NCBI GenBank assembly: GCA_015143295.1
Contig: CM026571.1
Location: 4,607,501 to 4,671,500, forward strand
From: Tetracentron sinense
Lineage: Eukaryota; Streptophyta; Magnoliopsida; Trochodendrales; Trochodendraceae
Reading direction: 5' to 3'
DNA: 64,000 bases
Part shown: one piece after another, positions 12,009-23,642 of the stretch
Position numbering within the stretch: position 1 is the stretch's first letter
How the letters are laid out: each line of letters begins with the position of its first letter
Translations under genes and position numbers: made by a program
Notes under the pieces: model-generated
The model's database searches: none
The model's input: only the letters and a program-made list of their open reading frames with translations
What the model was told of the DNA's origin: nothing

Positions 12009-12854
12009 TCAGAAGCAACCCCAATGCAGCAATCTTTTGTACTAATGGCAACTGGCGAGCGAACCTAGGCCCTAACATTGGTAGATTATCAACTGAATCA
12101 CTGATCAAGACGATGCATAAGAGTATGTCCTTAGTACTCACATGTGTGCAAAAGATCAAGGTGCAAGGTTAGGAAGAAATTGATGCGGATATCACGCTTT
12201 AGGGGAGATCAAGCTTCCTCTTAGACAACAACAATATGTGGCATTTATTTCTTCGCATCATCCTAGAAAAGAAGTCGAAGGGAGGAATGGTTGACACCCA
12301 CTTAGAGACAATGACTAAATACTTGATGCAGGAACACAATAAAGAGGATCCACTGTCAATCCCTGGATGCATCAAGCATATGAATGAATTGTCAAGATTT
12401 AATGTCAAATCTTGCTAAAACGAAAGCTACATCTCCAAATATAACTTTGTTTGGCGAAAAATGAAAGGGGTATGTGTCAACCCCGAGTCAACGCTGGCAG
12501 GCTCATGTGAGTTAGCACGGGAGGTGATCCGAGTATCTGATATATAGGCTTTTCCTAAGATTGGGGGAAAAATGAGTTTGCTTTCCTATTGTGACAATTT
12601 TTGCCACGTGGAGGTCTAATGTTGCTAATTCCAGACTATTTATAGCTGTTAAATCTATACAAGACGAGATCCTAGACTTCAAACACTGAAGCTATAGGGA
12701 CGAACTCAGGGAAAAACACACGATTTGGTTCCCCTTTCGATAGAACCTGGCACATGGAGAGGGGAGCTTCTAACTTTCCTGCCATATGTAAATGCCTAGT
12801 CATAACATAAAGAAAGCCGGTGGTGAGCTGCGACAAACAGGCTACCTGGCCTCT
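12009..12854. other. Intergenic stretch, no gene recognised
   Basis: Base composition is more balanced than in neighbouring repeats, and there are short open frames at 12236-12418 (+) and 12199-12408 (-). I cannot assign them to any family. It lies directly downstream of the stop of the minus-strand HPGT pseudogene, so part of it may be old 3' flanking sequence. Confidence 0.35.
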
Positions 12855-15010
12855 TTAGTTATTTGTTTTGATGAGGACCCAAGACAAGCGGCTAAACTTC
12901 CCTTGTCAACATGCTTCCCATCGAGCCCAATATACTATGGTCCAACACTGACATCATCATGGGCATAAATGTACGAAGAATAGATCTGTGAACTCGGCAA
13001 AAAGAGTCAGTTAACACAGTAACTGCTACATAAATAAAAGAGTAAAGGAGCTTGATGCACTAAACGGGAACAAAACTGACCTATTAATTGAAATAAAATG
13101 TGCCAATGCTAGGGAAATGACGTAAATCTCACCTGAAGCATGACCCAAGTACCTGTGGGATTCAAGAAACTTATTTTTAGATAAAAAGGCACATAAAAGA
13201 AATCAAGGAGATAAAGAACAAACATAAAAAGGGACAAAAATGTGGAAACAAATAGTTTGTTGGATAGCATCATACAATACTGTAAGAGTATATGCAGGAT
13301 GATCTACGGTTCTATAACCATATGAAGGGGAGATTTATTAGAAGGCGGCGGAACTACACAAGTGGCAGTCATGCAACAAGAAGCTAAACCCAATCCATCT
13401 CACCAAAAGGGCCTATCTCTTGGTGAGAGGAAAAAACCTTATATGGACTCAAGGTTAGCAAGGGTTAACCAATGTGGGCCTATCTTTTGTGAATTTTTTT
13501 TCCTTCTATATGTGTTTTAACTTTTAGAAGAGAACATAAGTGGTATCATCACAATCGGATGAGATTCAAAGGAAATGTGAAAACCGGAGACACTTTAATT
13601 ATTTTAAAAAGTTTAGGGGCAATTTTGAAAAAAAATCTCTTATAGGTCACAATAAGTCCTGTGGACCTTACAAGGGTGTAAAAATAGGATGCTTATATAT
13701 ATAGAGAGGAAAATGCCATTATTATTTTCCGCCTCTAGCTTGCATTCCATTGAACATCTTGAGCAAGAGTCAGATTTACAACAACATATATAAATTAAGG
13801 GAAATGTCTCAGGAAACCACTAGCTGTGGTTAAGATTCACTCACCGGTTCATCCATTTAACCTTGGTTTTTATGGGGGAAATATACATCTTAAGTTAGTT
13901 AAACTTAACCAATTTTAACCAGTTAAAATGAGAAGAAAGGGAAGGCATTCAGCTAGCTAACTGAATGCAGGGTCGGTTAATCACTACTCATAAATTGATT
14001 GTCTGTGTATGTTGGTTGGGGCTCAGTGTCATTATACAAAAATGCTCCTATTGGAGAAGATCATGGCTTTACTTATATTTCCTGTTAGACTATATTTAGA
14101 AGCTGCATCAAGCTAAATACTTTGTCATGGCTGCAGTACAATATTTAATTCAAAAATTGAAACCTTTTTTTTTTTTGGATAGGTAATCAGATGCTTATTT
14201 AAGAAAAAGGGAAAGCCAAAAATCACTTTTAATGGTAGTTGTAGCCTGTAGGTTAGCCTAGTTTTGCAAGGCTTGTACAGTATTTTGTGCTTAACATATA
14301 ATACATTATATAAAATCCACAAACTATACTTAAAATTACTTTAATGATCAATTAAACATACAAAACAATGAAGCCATTGGTGTACCTATTTTCGCTGTCA
14401 AATGTCCCGGGCCAGACTGTCACCGTGATTTGAGCTGCAAGTTAATATTTAACAGTTAGTAAGACAGATGTGAACAATTCTTAGAAATAATTTTGTACCT
14501 GAGACCACCTTCATATTACAATCGTAAAACAAACCTCCAAATAATGAGACATACTTCAAATTGCAACCGTAAAATGATGCCCTTATCATCCTAGTTTTTT
14601 CAAAGCTGTGTCTGCACAGATTGTGGTTTTGGTATGGTGCTGTAAAGAAAATAAATTTGAAGAAAGCTACCTAAATACTTCCATGAGCAAAAAAATTAGG
14701 AAAAAGAATGTAGCAACAATTACTGTATATTCCATTTACAGAGATCCTCCGATTTGCAAACCTAAGCATGTCCGCCTGATTGCCTGAATGCAAAAAGGGA
14801 TACATAAAAGGCATACCAGGTTGACAAATTCCAGGAAAAGAGGTGTCATTATTTACTGAGAACTGAGGATCTCATTAAGAGCTCCGTTGTTTTGCATTAT
14901 TTGGATGTTTATGGAGTAGGATTTGAAAATCCCATCATGCTGCTCTTTGCGCTGCATTGTCGGTCTCAAGCCCAGTAAAGAAGGATTGCACGTCAGGTTT
15001 AGCAGCCGGT
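12855..15010 (-). pseudogene. Hydroxyproline O-galactosyltransferase (GT31, HPGT-like) pseudogene, 3' exons
   Basis: Known family role: HPGTs are Golgi type II membrane enzymes that add the first galactose to hydroxyproline of arabinogalactan proteins. Five decayed exons lie in order on the minus strand. About 15010-14935 reads FFTG...DNAAQRAA, weakly like the start of the catalytic domain. 14611-14555 reads TALKKL, then DDKGIILR after a 2-base loss. 14434-14386 reads NHGDSLARDI, then DSENR after an extra T. 13152-13081 is intact and reads HASGEIYVIS and FISINR. 12985-12855 reads SILRT, frameshift, YAHDDVSVG, a TAG where the family has Trp, IGLDGKHVDKG, frameshift, KFSRLSW and a stop. Splice-like AG/GT borders survive at most exons. 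The exons for the middle of the catalytic domain (expected 14385-13153) were not found. Several frameshifts and the internal stop make this non-functional. Confidence 0.75.
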
Positions 15011-15061
15011 GTAAACAAAAACCATGCAAAATTCTATGACATGAATCCTGAATTGCTAGAA

Positions 15062-15189
15062 TTTGTGCAAGTTTAAGGCTATAAAAGGAGGACGCTTACT
15101 AGCCATCATGGCTGAGTTCGAGCTCTTTGTGCAAGTTTAAGGCTCTAAAAGGAGGACGCTTACTAGCCATCATGGCTGAGTTCGAGCTC
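15062..15189. repeat. Perfect-looking 64-bp tandem duplication
   Basis: Two adjacent 64-bp units start TTTGTGCAAGTTTAAGG and differ at about one base (GGCTATAAAAGG against GGCTCTAAAAGG). The near-identity suggests a recent local duplication. It lies just upstream, in the minus-strand sense, of the HPGT catalytic exons. Confidence 0.8.
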
Positions 15190-15319
15190 CCCCATGTCCA
15201 CAATAGACACATCCTAAGTCACCCACATTTTTGATGCATTCCTCACGCTGACCACGTCTCATATGAGCTTACAGTGTCAGAATCTCACAGTCTCTTGCTA
15301 TCCAGCTTCACCACCACCC

Positions 15320-15500
15320 TTCATTACAAGAATCCATCAGTTGAGATAATTGGGGGACAAAAATGACGTGGACTGAGTTAGTGAGAAAATATTTGATCAC
15401 ACATGACTTAAACGAAGTTATGACTATTAATATAATAGAATGACAGAACAAGATTTGTGTTGCCGACCCCAAATATTTGGGATAGAGCATTGATAATGAT
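15320..15500 (+). mobile_element. RTE-type LINE 3' tail remnant
   Basis: The plus strand reads WTELVRKYLITHDLNEVM, then a stop in place of W, then QNKICVADPKYLG. Plant RTE non-LTR retrotransposons end in this pattern (R-DLI-HDL...W-N-IHVADP-LG), followed by a GAT-rich tail, as here (GATAATGATATGG). Only the last 60 or so codons remain. Identification rests on memory of the family. Confidence 0.55.
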
Positions 15501-15774
15501 ATGGAGTAGGATTTGAACTAAATCTTAGAACTACATTAACCAAAACTAGATACAATGGGCTCATTTTCAGTCTCCATATAAAATGAGAATTCATTAGTTA
15601 AGTATTCAAAGCAACACAAGCTACTACAAACATGAAACATGTGTGAACAAAAAAGAACATGGCAAAAAAGATAGTCACAGCCCAGGTTCAACCAACTTAT
15701 TTCTGTTTAATTTACAAGAACTTAGGTTTCAATGATTACAAGAAATGGACAATAGAAACAAAAATAGTTTCAAC

Positions 15775-16259
15775 TAGGGTTACGAAGTTTGCTACATGCT
15801 ATAGCGAACCGTGAACTGAGCGAACCCGAACTAGTTCGGTTTGGATTGGTTCGTGAAATTGAGCAAACCACATAGTAGTTTCAAAACAATCTTGGTTTGT
15901 CAAATTTTTTATTCAAATTCACTGATTTTTTTCTTTAGGTTCGGAAAATTTAGACTTTGAGTTAACAAACCGTTCATAAAAAGTCAATTTTTATTATTTT
16001 TCAAATAAGTATTTGTAATATATTGTTTACATGCTTAAAAGATATATATTTTTATAATATAATATAATATAAAATATATATTTTATTTTACATGCTTAAG
16101 TAGCAATCCAAGCTAGCGAACCAAACTAAAGAACCTAAGCAAATAGAAAAACGAATTATCGCATCCTAACCCTAGCGAACCAGGTTCACTATAGAGTGGC
16201 GAACTGCAAACCGCGAACCCGAATTTGAACTGAGCGAACCGACGAACCAAGTAACATTG
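15775..16259. mobile_element. 485-bp non-autonomous hAT element with exact 8-bp TSD
   Basis: It is flanked by the perfect 8-bp repeat GTTTCAAC (15767-15774 and 16260-16267). The termini TAGGGTTACGAAGTTTG and (inverse) CAATGTTACTTGGTTCG are imperfect inverted repeats. The arms are built of GCGAACC and GGTTCG motifs, and the centre is AT-only. Confidence 0.8.
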
Positions 16260-16267
16260 GTTTCAAC

Positions 16268-17338
16268 TTCACAATAAGGTAAGAACTTGAACTTTTGAGG
16301 GATAAAAACAAGGTTCAAATTAATATTATTTAATTCAGAGGGCATAGGCATGAGGCAAAGGGGGCAGCTGCCACTTGAACTTTTGAAAGAAAAAAAGAGA
16401 TAATTTTAAAAAAAATTATTTAATTTACGAGGGCATAACATGGACAAGGGGGGCAGCTGGCCTCCTAACTTTAAGAAAAAAAATACTTACAAACGGACGA
16501 GATGATCCATTAACTTGACCCTAAAAAAACGGTGGCCACGCCTCTGAATCTCCACATCCCCTGGATCAATAACATTTCGTACATGTCTAATCACTCTTCA
16601 CCAATCCATAAATAATAATTACTAACATTATCAATCAGTCATTGCTTGCCCCCATTGTAACAAAAAACGCCATTTAAAAAAAAAAAAAACGTGTTTTATT
16701 CGCGAAATTTGGAGTTGCCGTATGGTTCTACATTTAAATTGCGGCTTTAAAAAAAAACGGTGTTTTTTCCGAATTATTCGCGTTTTTTGCTTTTTATTCG
16801 CGTTTTTTTCGAATAATTCCCGAATTATTCAAAAAAATTACTTTTTAAAAATATATTTTCATCAAATTGTTCCGTATATTTTTATAATTATTAATTTACT
16901 TTTTATTTTTTTCCCGAATTATTCCTAAATTTTACCAAATTTTCCAAACTTGATCCGTGCCGAATTATTCCCGAACCCCTACTTTGTCACTATGCTTGCC
17001 CCCTATGAGAAAATTTTGGCTCCACCCCGGCAAGAAGCCCATATAGGCACTTACTATCTCATGACTCCTTATATTAAATGCACTACCCTCGGCAAACTAA
17101 GTAGAATTAAACAAATAGACTCCATTTAAAAAAAAAATTAGAAGTATTGCGTCTGATTGACATCCCCAAAGGACACCCACCCTCTTCTAACTCCAAACCA
17201 ATGGAGGCAGGTAGTTTTGGAGTAGAGGAATTCAACAATTTTTTAGGTCCTCTCCTTCCACAAGCCCTAGACAATCATATAGGGCAGCATACTACAAAGA
17301 AAATTCTCCTTTCTTCTGAAGGATCCGTTTGCCTTGTG
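16268..17338. other. Intergenic, degenerate repeats, no gene
   Basis: A GGGGGCAGCTG motif occurs twice (16358 and 16449). At 16690-16980 TTATTCGCG, TTCCCGAATTATTC and related motifs repeat loosely. 17147-17347 has a 66-codon open frame I do not recognise; it ends at the border of the LTR to its right. Confidence 0.4.
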
Positions 17339-17984
17339 AGTACCTGAATTTTAACCTCCATTCCCAATCAAGATAAATCCGATAAGGAATAGCGATAAAT
17401 TGCAATTGGGTTGAGAGTCGCCACTTATCTAATTCTGAGGGAAATAGGTCCCTGAAATGGTTGGATAAGGCATGGTCTGGAAGTCAGAGGTCAAGGTAAG
17501 GAATTCATTTGAGTTAGGGGAAGATGTTAATCACCCCTAAACTCCCATCCGGAAATGGTTACCTACTCCCTAAGTCTGAATCAAATAAAGGAAACCATAA
17601 AGAAGCTTGCAGTTTGATCTATATGCTGAGCAATGTAATATTGACAGAAATAAATGAATTGAGATAGGCAGGATAAGAACGGAATAGGGATTCTGGGAGC
17701 TGAACCCAATCAGGGTTGCCTACGTATCCACTGTCAGTGTAATCAAGCCGCACGTAGTTCCGAAAGACGATTGATGGTTTGATTTGATTGATTGGAATGG
17801 TTTGATTTGATTGATTGGAGATTGATGGGTTCGATTGTTTACGCTCATTTGGGAGCGAAATGACCTTTTAAGCTTGTGCTGAGGAGCGATGGGGTAGTTT
17901 AAGCTCGTGCCGGAGAGCCTCTGGACAGTTTTAGCTCATGTCAAGGAGCCTTTGGAGGTGGGTATTTGAACAGGGTTTGAATCG

Positions 17985-18400
17985 AGGCTCTAACAAAGGT
18001 TTGACTAGGTAGGTAGGATTAAGTTGGGGTTTACCTAGACTAGGGTTAAGTTAGAGTTTAACTAGGATTAAGTTGGGTTTACCTAGGGTTAAGCTAGGGT
18101 CTAACTAGGGTTTACCTAGGGTTAAGCTAGGGTTTAACTAGGGCAGAGGTTCTACTAGGGTTTACCTAAGGTTAAGCTAGGGTTTAACTAGGACAGAGGT
18201 TCGACTAGGCAGGGCTATATTTGAACTGGGATTTGGGCAGAGGTTTGACTAGACGAGGCTATATTTAAACTAAGATTTGGGCAGAGGTTTGACTAGGCAA
18301 GGTTAGTTTTGAGCCAGGATTTGGGCAGGGGTTTGGTTAGGCAAAGCTATATTTAAACTGGGATTTGGGAAGGGGTTTGACAGGACAAGCAGTCTAAGCA
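17985..18400. repeat. Degenerate GGGTTTAACTAGG-type tandem repeat in LTR
   Basis: Variants of GGTTTACCTAGGGTTAAGC, AGGGTTTAACTAGGGCAGAGG and GATTTGGGCAGAGGTTTGAC alternate across this block and again at 20840-21220 in the second copy. It looks like a minisatellite that drifted inside the U5/R side of the LTR. Confidence 0.6.
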
Positions 18401-18660
18401 GTTAAAGCAATTTAAAATGTTAAAAAAAACTAATTTAACTACTAAAAGACAAAGAAAAAGACAGGGTTTGGAGAGTGGTTACCTTCCGAGAAACCCAAAA
18501 GGGTCTCTGAAAGAGGTTCCGAGAATCAACCCTTTGCAATTGACTTTTCCAGGAATTCGATCGCTACAAAAGGTTTTGAAGAAGAAAAGGGAGAGAGAGG
18601 AGAGTGAATCAATGAAAAATGAAGTGAAAGATGGGGGGTATTTATAGTTTTTCAAAACAG

Positions 18661-18886
18661 GGGGGCGCTACTTCAAGTAACGCCCCTATTCGGATATTTC
18701 CGCAACAGGAGGCGGCAATGAACAGTAGGGTGGTAAAACAGGGACAAAAGGGTAATTTAATGGGGGCTTTGTTTCAAGTAGCACCCCTATTTAGGATATT
18801 TTATAAAAACACTGTCGACGGGGTTGACCCGTCTAAGGAGAGGGGCATTTTTGTAAATAAGGGGGTGCTGTTTGAAGTAGCGCCCC
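18661..18886. promoter_or_regulatory. Three palindromes about 100 bp apart in LTR U3
   Basis: At 18661-18686, 18762-18787 and 18861-18886 versions of GGGGCGCTACTT...AAGTAGCGCCCC recur, each able to pair with itself over about 12 bases, with starts 101 and 99 bp apart. On the transcribed (minus) strand they lie upstream of the CTATAAATA motif, i.e. in U3. The same trio is present in copy 2 (about 21492-21720). A role as binding sites or enhancer is inference. Confidence 0.45.
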
Positions 18887-19465
18887 TATTTAGGGATTTA
18901 AATTTTCATTTTCGTGCCACGTGGCACTCTCCGATTCGCCGAAAAGCTATTTTTCTGTTTTGAGACTGTTTTGACCCCGAAAATAGTCAAAATTGAACTG
19001 ATAAAATCTAGAAAAATATTTTACATAAATCTTGAATTTTTCATTTTTTCAGGGGCATTTTGGTCATTTTGCACCCTAGGGGCATTCTGGTCATTTTCGA
19101 CCGTTTTAGATCCAATTTGATCCAAAAAATAGCCAAAATTCATCAAAAAATTTGTAAAATCATTTTGGACAAAATGAGAACTTTTTAGAACTTTTCCAGG
19201 GGTATTTTGGTCATTTTCACCCTAAGGGCATTTTGGTCATTTTTTACCTCTATGCCGTTTTTGAAAATCGAAACACGTGGAAAGAGATTTTTTAAAAGAG
19301 GGTTTTTGAAAGGTTTTTAAGAGTATGAAAAGAGACTAGCGGGGTGCAAAATTGGAGTGCTTACATGCCCCATCTAGAATCACATCTTCAATTTCCTTTT
19401 GAGCCATTGTACACACTCAAAAGAGAAAAACACCATAGAGTCCAAGCCATTATACAATGAAGGAG

Positions 19466-19830
19466 AGTTGTGAAAGAATGTGGAAGTCATAAACCAACTT
19501 TCTCACCAGTGGAGAAAACCCTTGATGGAAGGGATCAATAGAACCGATCCAATGAAAAAAGTAAACAAACACATGCCCAAATAAAATTATCAAAAAGAAC
19601 GCAAGATATACGTGGTTCGGCAAATAACCTTGCCTACGTCCACGGGCCAAGATCCGATTATTTCTTTACTCAAGAAACCTTGAGAAACTAGTACAAGAAC
19701 ACTCTCTCTACTCAGATTAATTCTCAACCCAAGACTAGAGAATCTTGTAGTCTCTCAAGTCACCTTTTCAAAGAACCCGAAGAAGAATCCCTCTCTCCTT
19801 CCCTCAAAGCTTTCTCCAAGACCTAGAGTG
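19466..19830 (-). mobile_element. Copia LTR, truncated copy 1
   Basis: Same sequence as the LTRs at 22297-22668 and 25133-25519, with the shared block TACGTGGTTCGGCAAATAAC and CCTACGTCCACGGGCCAA. It lacks the last nine bases because of the deletion that joins it to the TAGGCG element. Its outer end is AG instead of TG. Confidence 0.75.
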
Positions 19831-19916
19831 TAGGCGATAAATTTAACATAAATATATATATATATATATATATATATCATGTATATATATATAACATTCA
19901 AAAGACCAAAACTCCA

Positions 19917-20782
19917 TGTGAACACCCCATTTTTACACCCTTTAATCCTATTTTTATTTTATTATTTTAAATTAATTTTAATTTTAATTTTTTATCTTCT
20001 TTACTAGTGTCAAGGAATTGAGTTCGAGAGAAAGAGAGAGAGAGATCCGCTACTCAAGAATTCCCTTAACCAAAACCCGTGTCATACTTAGTGGCCTTTC
20101 TTGAGTGTTTGAAACCCAAGCCCAAATCCATCTCTAAAGATTAATCCCTAAAATCCAAATCCAAGTCTGAGGTCTTTAGGCCCAAGCCCATGACCCAATT
20201 GATTAAGCCCTAAAAGCCCAAGGCCATACATTAACCAAGCCTAATTCTCCCTTATATAAAGCCTTGATTGAGAACAAGGTTCTCATTTGGGAACTCCGAT
20301 TTTCCCAGGGAGTAGCCGCAGCCCCATCTCTTTTCTTCCCCAAGTCTCTTCCCTTTGATCTCCAGCAACTCCAGTCCGGCATTTGCAGCGCCACCTCCAC
20401 TCGAGTAGCCACCTCCATTGATTGCGATCACCACCACACTTCCGGTCACCATCACTCCCGACTGTAGCACTTCAGACCAGTCCCGATCCAGTAATTGGTG
20501 TAGATCCAGTAGCTCCAGCTCGCCGTAGTGATGATTCCCTTGTTTCACGCCAGACCAGTCCCGATCCAGTAATTGGCGCAGATCCAGTAGCTCCAGCTCG
20601 CCGCCTGCCACCACCGGAGCATCTCCTCCCAGCCATCACCATGGCGGCGACTCAATTCGATCGGCGATCTCATCTCTTCCCAGCCGATGCAGCTCTGATC
20701 AACCACCATCACACCTCTCTTGCTTTCATCTTGAGCAGCAATAGGCCCGACCACTATTGTCTCCGGCGAAGCTCGATCATTC
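19917..20782 (+). mobile_element. Probable LTR/leader fragment of another retroelement
   Basis: It starts TGTGAACACCCC at the right border of duplication copy 1, has the TATA motif CTTATATAAAGCC near 20253, then a C-rich leader-like stretch. A 54-bp block (CAGACCAGTCCCGATCC...) is repeated at 20473 and 20551, 78 bp apart. Short open frames exist, but none resembles a gag or pol protein. Confidence 0.35.
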
Positions 20783-22892
20783 TAGCTCATGTCAAGGAGC
20801 CTTTGGAGGTGGGTATTTGAACAGGGTTTGAATTGAGGCTCTAACAAAGGTTTGACTAGGTAGGTAGGGTTAAGTTGGGGTTTACCTAGGGTTTGACTAG
20901 GGTTAAGTTAGAGTTTAACTAGGATTAAGCTGGGTTTACCTAAGGTTAAGCTAGGGTTTAACTAGGGCAGAGGTTCTACTAGGGTTTACCTAAGGTTAAG
21001 CTAGGGTTTAACTAGGACAGAGGTTCGACTAGGCAGGGCTATATTTGAACTGGGATTTGGGCAGAGGTTTGACTAGACGAGGCTATATTTAAACTAAGAT
21101 TTGGGCAGAGGTTCGACTAGGCAAGGTTAGTTTTGAGCCAGGATTTGGGCAGGGGTTTGGTTAGGCAAAGCTATATTTAAACTGGGATTTGGGAAGGGGT
21201 TTGACAGGACAAGCAGTCTAAGCAGTTAAAGCAATTTAAAATGCTAAAAAAAACTAATTTAACTACTAAAAGACAAAGAAAAAGACAGGGTTTGGAGAGT
21301 GGTTACCTTCCGAGAAACCCAAAAGGGTCTCTGAAAGAGGTTCCGAGAATCAACCCTTTGCAATCGACTTTTCCAGGAATTCGATCGCTACAAAAGGTTT
21401 TGAAGAAGAAAAGGGAGAGAGAGGAGAGTGAATCAATGAAAAATGAAGTGAAAGATGGGGGGTATTTAATTATTTATAGTTTTTCAAAACAGGGGGGCGC
21501 TACTTCAAGTAACGCCTCTATTCGGATATTTCCGCAACAGGAGGCGGCAATGAACAGTAGGGTGGTAAAACAGGGACAAAAAGGTAATTTAATGGGGGCT
21601 TTGTTTCAAGTAGCGCCCCTATTTAGGATATTTTTTAAAAACACTGTCGACGGGGTTGACCCGTCTAAGGAGAGGGGCATTTTTGTAAATAAGGGGGTGC
21701 TGTTTGAAGTAGCACCCCTATTTAGGGATTTAAATTTTCATTTTCGTGCCACGTGGCACTCTCCGATTCGCCGAAAAGCCATTTTTCTGTTTTGAGACTG
21801 TTTTGACCCCGAAAATAGTCAAAATTGAACTGATAAAATCTAGAAAAATATTTTACATAAATCTTGAATTTTTCATTTTTCAGGGGCATTTTGGTCATTT
21901 TGCACCCTAGGGGCATTCTGGTCATTTTCGACCGTTTTAGATCCAATTTGATCCAAAAAATAGCCAAAATTCATCACAAAATTTGTAAAATCATTTTAGA
22001 CAAAATGAGAACTTTTTAGTACTTTTCCAGGGGTATTTTGGTCATTTTCACCCTAGGGGCATTTTGGTCATTTTTTACCTCTATGCCGTTTTTGAAAATC
22101 GAAACACGTGGAAAGAGATTTTTTAAAAAAGGGTTTTTGAAAGGTTTTTAAGAGTATGAAAAGAGACTAGAGGGGTGCAAAATTGGAGTGCTTACATGCC
22201 CCATCTAGAATCACATCTTCAATTTCCTTTTGAGCCATTGTACACACTCAAAAGAGAAAAACACCATAGAGTCCAAGCCATTATACAATGAAGGAGAGTT
22301 GTGAAAGAATGTGGAAGTCATAAACCAACTTTCTCACCAGTGGAGAAAACCCTTGATGGAAGGGATCAATAGAACCGATCCAATGAAAAAAGTAAACAAA
22401 CACATGCCCAAATAAAATTATCAAAAAGAACGCAAGATATACGTGGTTCGGCAAATAACCTTGCCTACGTCCACGGGCCAAGATCCGATTATTTCTTTAC
22501 TCAAGAAACCTTGAGAAACCAGTACAAGAACACTCTCTCTACTCAGATTAATTCTCAACCCAAGCCTAGAGAATCTTGTAGTCTCTCAAGTCACCTTTTC
22601 AAAGAACCCGAAGAAGAATCCCTCTCTCCTTCCCTCAAAGCTTTCTCCAAGACCTAGAGTGTTTATCAGGTTATACCGCAAACAACTATTTGGCCTTGAA
22701 ATCCACCAGCAACACACATCCTCGAATCACATCGGAACACCATCCACCTGATCAGTGTAGTCAAGGCGTTTAGGCGATTAGCCCCGGCTAGGTGAGGCGT
22801 TGCCTAGGCGATAAATTTAACATAAATATATATATATATAATTATATATATATCACGTATATATATATAACATCCAAAAGACCAAAACTCCA
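20783..22892. repeat. Segmental duplication, copy 2
   Basis: Fuller copy of 17932-19916. It begins within the TAT-like LTR (TAGCTCATGTCAAGG), runs through that LTR's end (near 22195), 101 bp of spacer and the Copia LTR, then 143 bp absent from copy 1, and stops at AAAACTCCA inside the TAGGCG element. Because the right half continues naturally into the Copia internal region, this looks like the source locus. Confidence 0.9.
22297..22668 (-). mobile_element. Copia 3' LTR
   Basis: 372 bp matching the LTR at 25133-25519. On the minus strand it begins TGATAAACAC. Together the two LTRs bracket a 2.46-kb internal region. Its outer end is AG where TG is expected. Confidence 0.75.
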
Positions 22893-23642
22893 CACTCACA
22901 TTCCACAAAAACATAAAATAAAAAGTCTATTACAATCATTCATATCACATAACCAAAGACATGTTGACATAGTAGAGCATTAAACACTTTAAAAACTTGG
23001 CCAAATACCTAAATTCGTGTCATTGTCCATGTTACATGTATAATGTTAGGCCCTAGAGCCTAAAAAATGTATTCAAAATTACAACATGATGATTAAAGAT
23101 TATGGAATATAGAAATAATAAAAGAGCTTCATCATTTGAACCCAAGAAATAGTAAAACATTTAAGAAGAGTTTCATCGTGTGCTGTCCCAACAGTGTGTA
23201 TCTGCCTATCTAGACTGGATTATGTGTATGTTTCAACCCTCGACCCATCTAATTTTCTTATTTCTAAATTTTGAGCTTCATATTGGCTTTAGAAGTATCA
23301 TGTTTGTTTTGGAAGGTACAACCTTCAGCAGATTGTGTTGAAAATGATATTTTTAGTGAAAATAGTATTTTTAGTGAAAAAAACGATTTAGAATCTTGTT
23401 ACTTCTTCATTACATGTTTTTTATTTTTTTATTCTATTTATTGGGATTTTTTGGATTTTTTTAACGTAAAAAAAGAAAAAAAAACAGCTTTTATAAGGTA
23501 AACCGCCTAGGCGTCAGCCCAAATATCGAACGCCTAGGTGCCTAGGCGAACGCTTAGCTATTTCCGACTGCCTAATCACCTAGTCGGGCGCCCCACCCCC
23601 AAAAACACCTAGGCAACTGCCTAGGCGACATCTTAACTACAC
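22755..23642. mobile_element. 0.89-kb TIR element rich in CCTAGGCG motifs
   Basis: The left end GTGTAGTCAAGGCGTTTAGG and the inverse of the right end, GTGTAGTTAAGATGTCGCC, are imperfect inverted repeats. Both ends are full of GCCTAGGCG-type motifs. The middle is AT-rich with (AT)n runs and no credible gene. It interrupts the Copia internal region. A second left end lies at 34034 in VHA-E intron 3. No clear target-site duplication, so the superfamily is left open. Confidence 0.5.

Larger units (their letters stand above)
17339..19368 (-). mobile_element. TAT/Ogre-like Ty3-gypsy LTR, about 2.0 kb
   Basis: Read on the minus strand it starts TGTAAGCACTCCAATTTTGC right after a purine-rich AGATGGGGCA and ends at CA (plus TG near 17339). 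Typical features of this LTR class: repeats of GGGGCATTTTGGTCATTTT (19040-19240), the TATA motif CTATAAATACCCCCC (minus, about 18635-18650), and near 17710-17765 a GCCTACGTATCC...CACGTAGTTC block. No internal coding region follows, so it is a solo or truncated LTR. Three palindromes lie upstream of the TATA box. Short open frames inside (such as 18417-18963) are not genes. Confidence 0.55.
17932..19916. repeat. Segmental duplication, copy 1
   Basis: Near-identical to 20783-22892: TAT-like LTR part, 97 bp of spacer, Copia LTR and the first part of a TAGGCG-motif element. Compared with copy 2 it lacks 143 bp (equivalent of 22662-22804), so the Copia LTR runs directly into TAGGCGATAAATT. Scattered single-base differences show the copies are not brand new. 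Confidence 0.9.

Noticed and set aside
14555..14680. A continuous minus-strand reading PYQNHNLCRHSFEKTRM... as a separate gene exon
   Set aside because: It is open in one frame by chance. The neighbouring frame gives TALKKL and GIILR, which fit the HPGT family.
17147..17347. 66-codon open frame next to the TAT-like LTR
   Set aside because: No recognisable domain, no context, and it overlaps the inferred LTR border; not supported as a gene.
18417..18963. Open frames of 76-184 codons at 18417-18963 and 21241-21795
   Set aside because: They lie inside a non-coding LTR duplicated in both places, run opposite to its inferred transcription, and resemble no protein.
20422..20820. 132-codon open frame with repeated TSPDPVI segments
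   Set aside because: It follows from a 78-bp-spaced duplication in a leader-like retroelement fragment; no protein family fits.
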